The notes beneath the pieces were generated by a model. The model did not search any database, was not told the DNA's origin, and was given only the letters and a program-made list of their open reading frames with translations. This document shows, piece after piece, positions 27,744 to 36,013 of a stretch of 64,000 bases of DNA; position 1 is the stretch's first letter; every line of letters begins with the position of its first letter. The stretch is taken from positions 1-64,000 of the forward strand of contig NZ_CAKZKL010000050.1 in NCBI RefSeq assembly GCF_937123735.1, given 5' to 3'. Both the position numbers and the translations under genes were made by a program. The stretch is from an uncultured Lentibacter sp. GTDB taxonomy: Bacteria > Pseudomonadota > Alphaproteobacteria > Rhodobacterales > Rhodobacteraceae.

Positions 27744-29612
27744 GCGAGAGGGCGTGTTACGCACGCCGTTTTCCAGAGCTTTCAAGGAATGCCCATGCTG
27801 TGTCTTGTCCCAGTAAAAGGGTTTGACCAGCAGTTCCAGAAGGGCCTTGTAGGCGGCCATCGCCCCGAGCGGGTAGTAAAAATGCATCGTGGGCACCCAG
27901 ATAAACAGATGGCGCAGCGTGGGGCGTGATACCGCGGTCGCATTGATGAGCGCATTGATCAATTCAATAACCAGAAAGCTGGCACCAAGCGCCAATAGAA
28001 TATCGCGCGAGACAAAAGCCTCAAGAGGATGGGGCAGGCCCAATAGGACCAGCCAGAAACTCCACAAGATGGGGGCCAGTATGAATTGTGATAGAGCCGT
28101 CACGAAATGCGCCTGCACACCGCAAAAGCGCCAAACTCCGATCTCTCGCATGAGACGCCTTGGGCTGCGCATATGAACAAGATAAGTCACCATATAGCCT
28201 TTGAGCCAGCGAGAGCGCTGACGCACCCAGGGCCAAAGGCGGCAAACAGCTTCCTCCCCCGTACGAGTAGGGATGACATCTGTTCGATAGCCATAACGGG
28301 CGAGGCGAAATCCGAGATCAGCATCCTCGGTGACATTGTGTGCATCCCATCCACCGAGCTTTTCCAGCGCATCGCGCCTGAAAAACAAAGTGGTCCCGCC
28401 CAGGGGGATAATAAAGCCAAGCCGCGCCATGCCGGGTAAAATTAACCTAAACCATGCGGCGTATTCGATGGTAAAACAGCGTGCGAGCCAGTTTTGACGG
28501 CTGTTATAATAGTCCAAGACACCTTGAAGGCACACAAGATCCTCGCCCGCGGAGTGAAAATAATCGGCCACAACATGCAATTGATCGGCTGCCGGAGCAT
28601 CTTCGGCATCCCAAACACCGACAATGTCACCTTTGCAAAAGTCCAAAGCATAGTTCATCGCGCGTGGTTTTGTTTTGGGCACACCTTCGGGCACCTCCAC
28701 AACTGAGAGCCACGGCGGCAGCTCACAAGATCTCAAGACCTCCTGTGTCAGCTCGTCATTTTCTTCCACAACCAGAATAACGTCCAACAGGGCCTTCGGA
28801 TAGGTCAAGCGCTTTAAGCGCACAAGAAGCGCTGTGGCTATTTCTCGCTCCTTGAACAGAGGGACCATGACTGAGATGCGCGGGAGGTCTTTTTCGGGGC
28901 AGGTTGGGGGTGTTTGCTCAGGTTGCTTTGACATTTCGGCGATATACGAGACAAGGCGCATAACTGCGGAAATGATCAATGTTGTCACGGCCCAAATGGT
29001 GAGAATTCCGAGTGCAAGGCGCGGGAAGGCTGCAATGGCACCCACAAATGCGAGCAGTGCAAGAATCGTCATAACCAAACGCTTGCGGCTTGTGTGGTGT
29101 TGCCATGTGCGGCAGCTGAAGTCTTCTGATACGCGCGCTGATGCTCGCGTGCGCAGCGCAGATTTATGGTGTGTTGTGATCCAATCGATGATCTTGTCAT
29201 GCTCTGCAAAAGCGAAAGTGAATTTTGAGCGATCCTTCACATGGTGAGCCAAAAAATCTCGGTAGCTTTCAGGGCAAGAGGCAAGAAGTGTTATCTGGCC
29301 ATTGTTTTTTTGCCAGGGAATGATGGCGTAGCGCAGCAAGACCCCCGGATCAAAAAGAGCAGATAAGGTCTGATCAGGGGGGCTGGCAGTGAGGTCAATC
29401 AGCGGGAGGCGCAAAAAAGCTGCGTGGGCGTTGACGATTTCATCCGGGGTTAGAACGCTTTGCTGGCGTAAGCAGCGCTCAACACTGGTATCAAGGCGGC
29501 GAGCTTCGGTGACTGCGGCCATCAATGCACTGGGGCTGATTAAGCCGGCGTCCAAAAGGTAATGCCCAAAATCGCCTTGAACACCAGAAGGCCTGCGCTT
29601 TAACGGTTGCAT
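27699..29612 (-). CDS. Membrane glycosyltransferase (GT2) with N-terminal GspE/MshEN-like domain
   Basis: 637 residues. Residues about 15-150 resemble the N-terminal domain of type II secretion/pilus ATPases (HYLLDAGLISPSALMAAV, LRLPLIDLTA, RYAIIPWQ), a fold that in some proteins binds c-di-GMP. Two membrane helices follow. A processive GT2 domain has VPLFKEREIA, VWDAEDAP (DxD), TEDADLGFRLA and RQRSRWLKGYM (QxxRW). C-terminal helices end the protein. It probably makes an extracellular polysaccharide at the inner membrane. ATG 29612 (MQPLKRRP) is preferred to 29630. Two CtrA-type boxes lie 55-80 bases upstream. Confidence 0.82.
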   Translation of the reverse strand: MQPLKRRPSGVQGDFGHYLLDAGLISPSALMAAVTEARRLDTSVERCLRQQSVLTPDEIVNAHAAFLRLPLIDLTASPPDQTLSALFDPGVLLRYAIIPWQKNNGQITLLASCPESYRDFLAHHVKDRSKFTFAFAEHDKIIDWITTHHKSALRTRASARVSEDFSCRTWQHHTSRKRLVMTILALLAFVGAIAAFPRLALGILTIWAVTTLIISAVMRLVSYIAEMSKQPEQTPPTCPEKDLPRISVMVPLFKEREIATALLVRLKRLTYPKALLDVILVVEENDELTQEVLRSCELPPWLSVVEVPEGVPKTKPRAMNYALDFCKGDIVGVWDAEDAPAADQLHVVADYFHSAGEDLVCLQGVLDYYNSRQNWLARCFTIEYAAWFRLILPGMARLGFIIPLGGTTLFFRRDALEKLGGWDAHNVTEDADLGFRLARYGYRTDVIPTRTGEEAVCRLWPWVRQRSRWLKGYMVTYLVHMRSPRRLMREIGVWRFCGVQAHFVTALSQFILAPILWSFWLVLLGLPHPLEAFVSRDILLALGASFLVIELINALINATAVSRPTLRHLFIWVPTMHFYYPLGAMAAYKALLELLVKPFYWDKTQHGHSLKALENGVRNTPSRLRPGVKLEARNEGF

Positions 29613-29666
29613 CGCGGAACACTCACCCAAACAAAACTATGACTGGTTGAGGGTATGTGAATTTGG

Positions 29667-29692
29667 TTAACTGGCCGTTAACTAAATCTTAA
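29667..29692 (-). promoter_or_regulatory. Two overlapping CtrA-type boxes
   Basis: TTAA at 29667, 29678 and 29689, each separated by exactly seven bases, forming two TTAA-N7-TTAA sites that share the middle half. This is the alphaproteobacterial CtrA consensus. They stand upstream of the glycosyltransferase start at 29612. Confidence 0.7.
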
Positions 29693-29720
29693 CAAGATGT
29701 TACCAGCTGCTCTTAAATAG

Positions 29721-30884
29721 TTAACGCGCCGCCATGTAGCCGGCAAACTTCTCAAACAGGTAAAAGCTATCTTGCGGGCCTGGGCTTGCTTCCGGATGGT
29801 GCTGGACAGAGTAAACTGGCCTGCCTTCAAGCGCGATCCCGCAATTTGACCCGTCAAAGAGCGATATATGGGTTTCGCGCACCCCTTTGGGGAGTGTTTG
29901 CGCATCAACCGCAAAGCCGTGATTCATTGAGGTGATCTCAACTTTGCCACTGTCGACATCTTTCACGGGGTGGTTGGCTCCGTGGTGCCCGTGGTTCATC
30001 TTGATCGTTTTCCCGCCCAAAGCCAACGCCAACATTTGATGCCCCAAACAAATGCCAAAAATCGGCAAGTCTGTTGTGTCCAAAATTTCGCGGATCATCG
30101 GAACGGCATAGGCGCCTGTGGCGGCCGGGTCTCCCGGTCCGTTTGACAGAAATACGCCATCCGGCTTGTGTGCAAGCACGTCTTCGGCAGTTGCTGTAGC
30201 TGGTAACACCGTCACGTCACAGCCAACTGAGGCAAGACACCGCAGGATGTTGCGTTTCGCCCCGTAATCGAGAGCAACAACTTTGTATTTTGGCGCTTCT
30301 TGTGCTGTGTAGCCTTCTGGCCAGGCCCAAAGCATTTCGTTCCATTGGTAGGTTTGCGCACATGTGACCTTTTTGGCGAGATCAAGACCTTCCAAGCCGC
30401 TAAAGCCTTTGGCCAAAGCCACAAGGGCGCTCGTATCAAAATTGCCGCTTGGATCGTGCGCCAGAGCGGCATGTGGTGCGCCCTGTTGCCGAATGGCACG
30501 CGTTAAACGACGGGTATCAACACCACCGATAGCAATACGTCCGCGCGCCGCCAGCCAGTTTGAAAGATCTTCTGTTGCGCGCCAATTGCTGGGGGATGTT
30601 GGATCCCATTTGACAACCATGCCTTCTGCAACAGGGTCTGCTGTCTCGTTGTCTTCTGTATTGACGCCCGTATTACCAATGTGGGGAAAGGTAAATGTCA
30701 CGATCTGCCCAGCATATGAGGGGTCAGTCATGATTTCTTGATAGCCTGTCATGGCTGTGTTGAAGCAAAGCTCGGCAACACACTGTCCCGTTGCCCCAAA
30801 CCCGTGTCCGTAAAAAACTGTTCCGTCAGCAAGTGCAAGACATGCTGTCGGATGCGAGGGGGTTGCCTGCGCCATTTGGGTCAC
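29721..30884 (-). CDS. carA: Carbamoyl-phosphate synthase small subunit
   Basis: 387 residues. The glutamine amidotransferase subunit that supplies ammonia to CarB for arginine and pyrimidine synthesis. The N-terminal CPSase domain has TAMTGYQEIMTDPSY and NTGVNTEDNE. The class I amidotransferase domain has the nucleophile Cys in FGICLGHQMLALALGG and the His/Glu pair in SVQHHPEASPGP. carB is not in the window. The start may be the ATG at 30884 or the one at 30875. It diverges from the YqeY gene. Confidence 0.96.
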   Translation of the reverse strand: MTQMAQATPSHPTACLALADGTVFYGHGFGATGQCVAELCFNTAMTGYQEIMTDPSYAGQIVTFTFPHIGNTGVNTEDNETADPVAEGMVVKWDPTSPSNWRATEDLSNWLAARGRIAIGGVDTRRLTRAIRQQGAPHAALAHDPSGNFDTSALVALAKGFSGLEGLDLAKKVTCAQTYQWNEMLWAWPEGYTAQEAPKYKVVALDYGAKRNILRCLASVGCDVTVLPATATAEDVLAHKPDGVFLSNGPGDPAATGAYAVPMIREILDTTDLPIFGICLGHQMLALALGGKTIKMNHGHHGANHPVKDVDSGKVEITSMNHGFAVDAQTLPKGVRETHISLFDGSNCGIALEGRPVYSVQHHPEASPGPQDSFYLFEKFAGYMAAR

Positions 30885-31019
30885 TCCAGCCAGTAAATTG
30901 GCGCATTCCTACGTCTGAGGCCCGCGAGCGTCAAGGCCTCATGCGCCTGTTGTCTCGGGGCCCAGTCTTCGTTAATGTTGATAAGCTGATCCTCAACCTA
31001 GCTTAAAGGCGATTCAATC

Positions 31020-31478
31020 ATGCGCGAAGAAATTACAGCCGCACTCAAGCAGGCTATGCGAGACAAGAACAGCGCGCGCCTGTCGACGCTTCGCCTGATC
31101 AGCGCTGCGATCAAAGATAGAGATATTGCCGTGCGCAGCGAAGGCAATGACAGCGGCGTGAGTGATGAGGAGGTCTTGGCTATTTTGGTTAAGATGGTGA
31201 AGCAGCGCCAAGAAAGTGCGCGGGTCTATGAAGAGGGTAACCGGCTTGACCTTGCCGAACGTGAGCTCTCGGAGGTTGTTATAATTAACGAGTTTTTACC
31301 ACAGCAGCTGAACGCCGAAAAAACAGAAGAAGCGATTGCACAGGCAATCGCCGACACGGGCGCCGAAAGTATTCGTGACATGGGCAAGGTTATGGGCGAG
31401 TTGAAGTCAAAATTCACCGGTCAGATAGATTTTGGTGCGGCTGGCGCCAAAGTAAAGGCCGCTCTGACCAACCGTTGA
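31020..31478 (+). CDS. GatB/YqeY domain protein
   Basis: 152 residues, all-helical, matching the YqeY family that resembles the C-terminal tRNA-binding tail of GatB: MREEITAALKQAMRDKN, LSTLRLISAAIKDRDI, LSEVVIINEFLPQQL and MGKVMGELKSKFTGQIDFG. It is likely cytoplasmic and may touch tRNA or amidotransferase metabolism. No activity is established for the family. The divergent neighbour is carA, a frequent pairing in proteobacteria (carA-yqeY-dnaG regions). Confidence 0.88.
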   Translation: MREEITAALKQAMRDKNSARLSTLRLISAAIKDRDIAVRSEGNDSGVSDEEVLAILVKMVKQRQESARVYEEGNRLDLAERELSEVVIINEFLPQQLNAEKTEEAIAQAIADTGAESIRDMGKVMGELKSKFTGQIDFGAAGAKVKAALTNR

Positions 31479-31638
31479 GCACCGTGGCATCGCAGGCCTG
31501 CTCTCAGCCGGCTACGCGCGCGCAGCGCGCGCTGCTGTGAGGCACTGTTAACCATTCATAGATAATTCCCTGAACTCTGCGGGTTACCGCAAGATTTTGA
31601 ATGCTCAATCTGCCTTTGCGGGCGAGGAAAGGGACACT

Positions 31639-33927
31639 ATGAACAAAGTGATTACGGACGGTGTGCAGCTGATGCCGCCAAAATTCGTGGATGGTCTTGA
31701 TCTTTGGTCAAGTCAAAACGGAACGCCTGGCTCTGATACCTATGCCAACAGCCCGAACGCTGCCTTTGTGCCCGCAGACCCTGACTTTGGTGGCTGCCTT
31801 GAGCTTGTAAAATCGGATGCCACCCAAAAACTGCGGTCTATGGCGCAGACACCCATTCTGCCCGGGTGCTACCTTCAAGTCCGTGCAAAGGTGAAAGCTG
31901 TCAGTGGTCCGCTGCCCAGCGTCAGAATAGCGGCTTGGGCGGGATCTTCCTCGGGAGGGCATTTGGCCGGGGTGATCGAGCAAGGACCAGAGGTGCCTCT
32001 GAGCTCTTACGGTGAGGTGAACGAAGTTTCAGCGATTATTGGCATGGGCAACCGAAGCGGAGTGGATCTGGCTTGGGGGCGTGAGGCAGCCTTTGCCCAT
32101 ATTGGCCTTGATTTGAGTGGGACAACGGGTGGAGTCGTGCGCATTGATGATATCGTCGTAGAAGACATCACAAGCGCGTTTCTACGCGATATGCTCGCGA
32201 TGGTGGATGTGCGAGATTTTGGTGCCGTCGGCGATGGTGTTTCAGATGATTTGGCCGCCTTTGAGGCGGCGGATGCGGCGGCGGATGGCCGTTGCATTCT
32301 TGTGTCCAAGGGCACTTACTTTCTCGGAGACAGCATCACATTTGAGCACCGTGTTCGCTTTGAGGGCACCATCACCATGGCGGACGATCATGCTTTTGCC
32401 CTGACTAAGAACTTTGATTTGCCGGCCTATATCGACGCGTTTGGCGATGAAGAACTTGCTTTCAAGAAAGCACTGCAAGCTCTGTTTGGCAGCTCTGATC
32501 ATGAATCCCTGAATATGGGTGGCCGCCGCATCAGCATCACGCAACCCATTGATGTGCAAGCGGTTGTTGGACGTGATACTTATTCAACGCGCCGTCACAT
32601 CCACAGCGGTCAATTTGACGTAAAGTCTGGGGCCGCTTGGGATACGGAGGTCTTCTCAGGGCAGGGAACTTATTCAAGCTCAAACAGCTTCAAACTAACT
32701 GGGGTCACAAATATTGCGACTATTCCTGTTGGTGCTTTGGTGGAAGGAAATGGTGTTGGGCGTGAAGTATACGTCCGTGCAAAAAACATTGCGGCCCAAG
32801 AAATCACGCTGTCCAAACGGCTTTATGATGCCGAGGGCACCCAAAACTATACCTTCCGCCGTTTCAAATACGTCCTGGATTTTTCGGGGATGCAGGATCT
32901 GGATCGCTTCTCGCTTGAAGATATAGAGTTTCGCCTTCAAGGAGAGGCCAGCGGTATTCTTCTCGCGCCGACAGGGCTGATTTTTTCTGTCGAAAACTGC
33001 TTTTTTACAGGCCCAAAAGATCGTGGCATCACCAGCCCAGGGGAGGGGTGCCAAGGGCTTCATGTGGACAGGTGCCAATTTCTCTCAAATGAAAACCCAG
33101 TGCCCTCGCAAGATCGGACCACCATTGCTCTGAATACCAATGGCAACGATATTAAGTTGCGCAACAATCGGGCGGTCAAATTCCGCCATTTTGCTGTCAT
33201 TGGGGGGTCCGGCTCGATTATCACGGGCAACCATTTCTTTCAGGGCGATGGGGAAACCAATGGATTGCGCCTCGGGGGGCTTGTGCTTACGGGCTCCAAC
33301 ACGCGCGCGACGATTGATGGCAACTACATTGACAACTGTTTTATCGAGTGGACCAATGAACATGATGACGAACCTGGGTTTAGTGCGGAGTATTCGTTTA
33401 GCCAGCTCAACATCTCCAACAATATTTTCCTCGCAAGCCATGTGGCGCCTTGGTTCAGCTACTTTGTTGTCAAACCTCATGGCAGTGGTCACTTCATCAA
33501 TGGGTTGAATGTGCAGGGCAATTTCTTCCGAATTATCGGTGGATCAATTGAGCGGGTGGAGCGAATTGATACCAGCTTTGCCGACTTCAACTATAGCCGC
33601 ATGAAAAATATTGTCTGGCGTGACAACATGTATGCAGCTGTTGACGTGGCAACGGTCAACCCGCTGGTGTTTTCGCATACAGAGCAGACCGAGAGTGACC
33701 GTTGGGTTATCTCGGGAAGTCCGCAGCTTCCGTTCGGAGGTTGGGTTCGCAAGGTAGAATCTGTGGTTGCAGAAGGGGCCATCCGCAACGCCTCCAATGT
33801 GAAGCGGTTTGACATGCCTTATGTCGATATTTCTCAAGGAACCAACAACGATCAGGTTTATGTCAATTGGGAGCAGCCAGTGCGCGGCCAGGTCGTCGTG
33901 ACGATGCGGATGGATACACCAATTTAG
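31639..33927 (+). CDS. Large beta-helix (pectate-lyase-like) protein resembling RcGTA head-spike GhsB
   Basis: 762 residues, no signal peptide. An N-terminal jelly-roll-like carbohydrate-binding part (about 1-190) is followed by VDVRDFGAVGDGVSDDLAAFEAADAA, the Pectate_lyase_3 / tail-spike entry motif, and a long right-handed beta-helix. The layout and phrases such as MNKVITDGVQLMPP resemble, from memory, Rhodobacterales proteins like the gene-transfer-agent head spike GhsB, which binds capsule. This is a resemblance, not a proof. The usual DUF2793 partner (GhsA) is absent here. ATG 31639 has GAGGAAAGGGAC upstream; the frame from TTG 31597 does not. Confidence 0.65.
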   Translation: MNKVITDGVQLMPPKFVDGLDLWSSQNGTPGSDTYANSPNAAFVPADPDFGGCLELVKSDATQKLRSMAQTPILPGCYLQVRAKVKAVSGPLPSVRIAAWAGSSSGGHLAGVIEQGPEVPLSSYGEVNEVSAIIGMGNRSGVDLAWGREAAFAHIGLDLSGTTGGVVRIDDIVVEDITSAFLRDMLAMVDVRDFGAVGDGVSDDLAAFEAADAAADGRCILVSKGTYFLGDSITFEHRVRFEGTITMADDHAFALTKNFDLPAYIDAFGDEELAFKKALQALFGSSDHESLNMGGRRISITQPIDVQAVVGRDTYSTRRHIHSGQFDVKSGAAWDTEVFSGQGTYSSSNSFKLTGVTNIATIPVGALVEGNGVGREVYVRAKNIAAQEITLSKRLYDAEGTQNYTFRRFKYVLDFSGMQDLDRFSLEDIEFRLQGEASGILLAPTGLIFSVENCFFTGPKDRGITSPGEGCQGLHVDRCQFLSNENPVPSQDRTTIALNTNGNDIKLRNNRAVKFRHFAVIGGSGSIITGNHFFQGDGETNGLRLGGLVLTGSNTRATIDGNYIDNCFIEWTNEHDDEPGFSAEYSFSQLNISNNIFLASHVAPWFSYFVVKPHGSGHFINGLNVQGNFFRIIGGSIERVERIDTSFADFNYSRMKNIVWRDNMYAAVDVATVNPLVFSHTEQTESDRWVISGSPQLPFGGWVRKVESVVAEGAIRNASNVKRFDMPYVDISQGTNNDQVYVNWEQPVRGQVVVTMRMDTPI

Positions 33928-33938
33928 GCTTGTTCTAT

Positions 33939-33966
33939 AGGGTGGGGCGTTGGCGCGCCTCGCCCT
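33939..33966. terminator. Bidirectional hairpin between convergent genes
   Basis: AGGGTGGGGCG (33939-33949), TTGGCG loop, CGCCTCGCCCT (33956-33966): eleven pairs with two wobbles. It lies between the spike-like gene and the convergent envelope gene, and covers the latter's stop. No T-run on either side. Confidence 0.45.
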
Positions 33967-34621
33967 AAAACGCTTTCCAAAGTCCGATCTTTAGCCCGTA
34001 TTCGCGCCCGCCGGTCAGAGCGACGGAAGCGCCGAGCTCAAAATGCGCAGACGGGCCCATGGGCAAAGCAAACGACGGCGCTATGCGCAAAAAACTTGGG
34101 TCACCTCTTTGGCGACCCGCCTGAATTTGCCACATCGATTTGAAGCCACCGCGATGGTTTCTGCCGTAGGTTAAGTCAAGTTTTCTATCCGTTCGATTGC
34201 GCCCCAAATGGTGTTCCAACAAAATATCAACGGTCATCCAGCCCGAGCCTGTGCCATTTGAAAAACTGCGTCCGTAGGTCAGGCCTGGCCGGACAACAAA
34301 GTCTTCGGCAACTTTGCCAATTCCCAACTCTGCGGCAAAGAGATGTGGGGTAATCTGGCGAAATATGGGGCTGCGCAGGAACAAGATCGCCTTTGAGTCC
34401 CCCGAAACAGAATGACCAATGTCTGTTCCCAGTGTGAGCTCTTTGGTGAGGCCATATTCAATGTAGTTGCTCACATAGTAGTTTGCGGGCGTCCCCAGGT
34501 TTGGCGCGCTGATCTGAAGAGAGGTCATGGCGAAAATGTTACCAGCCCCGCGTGGCCAAGGTCCCGCGAGGGCAGTGCTGGCAAAGGCCAGCAGGAAAAA
34601 AAGAACACATCTGAACATCAT
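33965..34621 (-). CDS. Exported beta-barrel-like envelope protein
   Basis: 218 residues. A clear signal peptide (MMFRCVLFFLLAFASTALA) is followed by alternating short beta-strand-like segments with aromatic ends: YYVSNYIEYGLTKELTLGTDIGHSV, RSPIFRQITPHLFAAELGIG and ASVALTGGREYGLKIGLWKAF. The last residue is Phe, as in many outer-membrane barrels. I do not recognise a named family. The start is ATG 34621 or 34618; the longer frame to 34687 puts extra residues before the signal peptide. It diverges from the zinc-ribbon gene. Confidence 0.68.
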   Translation of the reverse strand: MMFRCVLFFLLAFASTALAGPWPRGAGNIFAMTSLQISAPNLGTPANYYVSNYIEYGLTKELTLGTDIGHSVSGDSKAILFLRSPIFRQITPHLFAAELGIGKVAEDFVVRPGLTYGRSFSNGTGSGWMTVDILLEHHLGRNRTDRKLDLTYGRNHRGGFKSMWQIQAGRQRGDPSFLRIAPSFALPMGPSAHFELGASVALTGGREYGLKIGLWKAF

Positions 34622-34728
34622 GCTTAATCCGGTGTTCACTTTCCTTAAAATGAATGAAGGTTTGGTTAACGCGCTTGAAGCCAGCACAAGGCACCTTATC
34701 TTGTTAAAAACTCAGGAAAGGTGCGACT

Positions 34729-35016
34729 ATGAAATGTCCAGTTGACGGAGAACTGCTTGTCATTACCGAGCGCAGCGGTGTGGAGCTTGACTATTGCCCG
34801 CGCTGTCGCGGGGTTTGGTTGGATCGGGGCGAATTGGACAAGATTATCGCCGTTGCGGCCAGCGAACCTGCTCTGCGCCCGGAACCAGCTCGGAGTGCGC
34901 AGACGGAACATGATTCGCGGCGCGAAGATGCGCGCGGTTATCGCGAGACGAGCCGCAAAAAGAAACGCAAAAGCGGTTTTGCGGATATCTTGGAAGATTT
35001 GTTCGATTTTGATTGA
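34729..35016 (+). CDS. Zinc-ribbon (zf-TFIIB-like) small protein
   Basis: 95 residues. The N-terminal half is the zf-TFIIB pattern: MKCPVDGELL (Cys3), then DYCPRCRGVWLDRGELDKII (Cys23, Cys26). The usual fourth ligand position is taken by Asp or another residue, as is common in this family. The C-terminal half is charged, with an Arg/Lys stretch (SRKKKRKSG) and an acidic end (DILEDLFDFD). AGGAAAGG precedes the ATG. Function unknown; possibly RNA or protein binding. Confidence 0.8.
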   Translation: MKCPVDGELLVITERSGVELDYCPRCRGVWLDRGELDKIIAVAASEPALRPEPARSAQTEHDSRREDARGYRETSRKKKRKSGFADILEDLFDFD

Positions 35017-35102
35017 GAAACTGCGCTCCGCTCGCCTCTGTTCCGGCTTCCTTTGACCAATTGGGCTTTTGCAGGCTACAAATGGATAAAAAAGGAAGAA
35101 TA

Positions 35103-35177
35103 ATGCGATATTTTTTGTGTTTGACGGCTCTTGGGATGCTTTCCGGCTGTGGCGTGCCGTTTGTCCCGTTTGTTTGA
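35103..35177 (+). CDS. 24-residue predicted lipoprotein
   Basis: A short frame MRYFLCLTALGMLSGCGVPFVPFV with a lipobox (LSGC, Cys16) and only eight residues after the cysteine. AGGAAG precedes the ATG by 5 bases, and the rhodanese gene starts 12 bases after its stop. Tiny lipoproteins ending in a PF/PL hydrophobic tail occur in related genomes. Function is unknown. Support is the lipobox, ribosome site and operon-like spacing. Confidence 0.6.
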   Translation: MRYFLCLTALGMLSGCGVPFVPFV

Positions 35178-35189
35178 GGCGATTTTCTG

Positions 35190-35774
35190 ATGAAACGCTT
35201 GGTTTTAACGTGTTTTCTGGCAGCAAGTGCCGCACAGGCGCAGGATGTTTCAATCACCAAGTCCATGCGCTCTGTTTCGGTGCAAACGCCGCAAGGAGAG
35301 GTTAAAATTTCGCGTATTCAGGACCTTGAGAACAAGATTTCGGGTGACTGGGCGCTGACCTCGCGGGAATGTCCCAATTTTTGCGTTCAACCCATCATTC
35401 CGGCGCCCGGTGTGACGCCGATTGGCGAGCTGGAGCTTCTGGAATTTCTCAATGATCCCGAAGTTGTGGTGATCGACGGGCGCGTGCCGCGCGACTTTGC
35501 GGGCGGGGCCATTCCGGGGGCTGTGAACGTGCCCTATACGGAGGCCGCCGACAGGCTGGGCGAGCTGGGCTGCGAGCCTGATTTTGACGGGTTTATCTGT
35601 GAGGGAGAGGGCGTGAAAAGCGCGGCGCTCTATTGCAACGGGCCGTGGTGCGGCCAGTCGCCCACCGCCGCGCGCCGCATGATCGAAGCGGGCTTTCCCG
35701 CCGAAAAGCTCTATTATTACCGCCCCGGGATGCAGGGCTGGCGTATGCTCGGGCTGACTGTGACGGGGAAGTGA
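35190..35774 (+). CDS. Exported rhodanese-domain protein
   Basis: 194 residues with a signal peptide (about 1-18, ending AAQAQ), a linker with two Cys (CPNFC, 61-65) and a rhodanese domain: VVVIDGRVPRDFAGGAIPGAVNVPY and the active loop YCNGPWCGQSPTAAR (Cys149, Cys154). Periplasmic rhodaneses can transfer sulfane sulfur or act in redox repair. The double-Cys active loop is unusual and could be redox-active. It follows the tiny lipoprotein and is convergent with uvrB. Confidence 0.82.
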   Translation: MKRLVLTCFLAASAAQAQDVSITKSMRSVSVQTPQGEVKISRIQDLENKISGDWALTSRECPNFCVQPIIPAPGVTPIGELELLEFLNDPEVVVIDGRVPRDFAGGAIPGAVNVPYTEAADRLGELGCEPDFDGFICEGEGVKSAALYCNGPWCGQSPTAARRMIEAGFPAEKLYYYRPGMQGWRMLGLTVTGK

Positions 35775-35903
35775 GGTGCGCGTCGTTGGGCCGGGGTGCG
35801 GCGATTGAAAGGTAGGTTTATGGCGCTTTATGCCAGCCAAATCCTTCTAACATCACTACATTGCGCATACTTCAGCCAAATCGCCGTGCCGTGGGGCGGC
35901 CCA

Positions 35904-35963
35904 GTCACATTGCCAAAAGCAATGTGACCCGTTGCGCGGCGGCCTGCGGCCTTGATTCCGCGC
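35904..35963 (+). repeat. Structured repeat, copy 1
   Basis: GTCACATTGC-CAAAA-GCAATGTGAC (35904-35928, ten pairs) is followed by GCGCGG (35934-35939), an 18-base loop CGGCCTGCGGCCTTGATT and CCGCGC (35958-35963). The second hairpin has the same loop, apart from three bases, as the element at 46606, while its stem differs by paired changes. Confidence 0.65.
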
Positions 35964-36013
35964 ACAGAAGAAGCCAATAAGTTAGGGGAGTGCCCTTCTT
36001 CAATATCAATAGC

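Noticed and set aside
34621-34728. TTAA words between the envelope and zinc-ribbon genes as CtrA sites
   Set aside because: Several TTAA occur, but none are seven bases apart.
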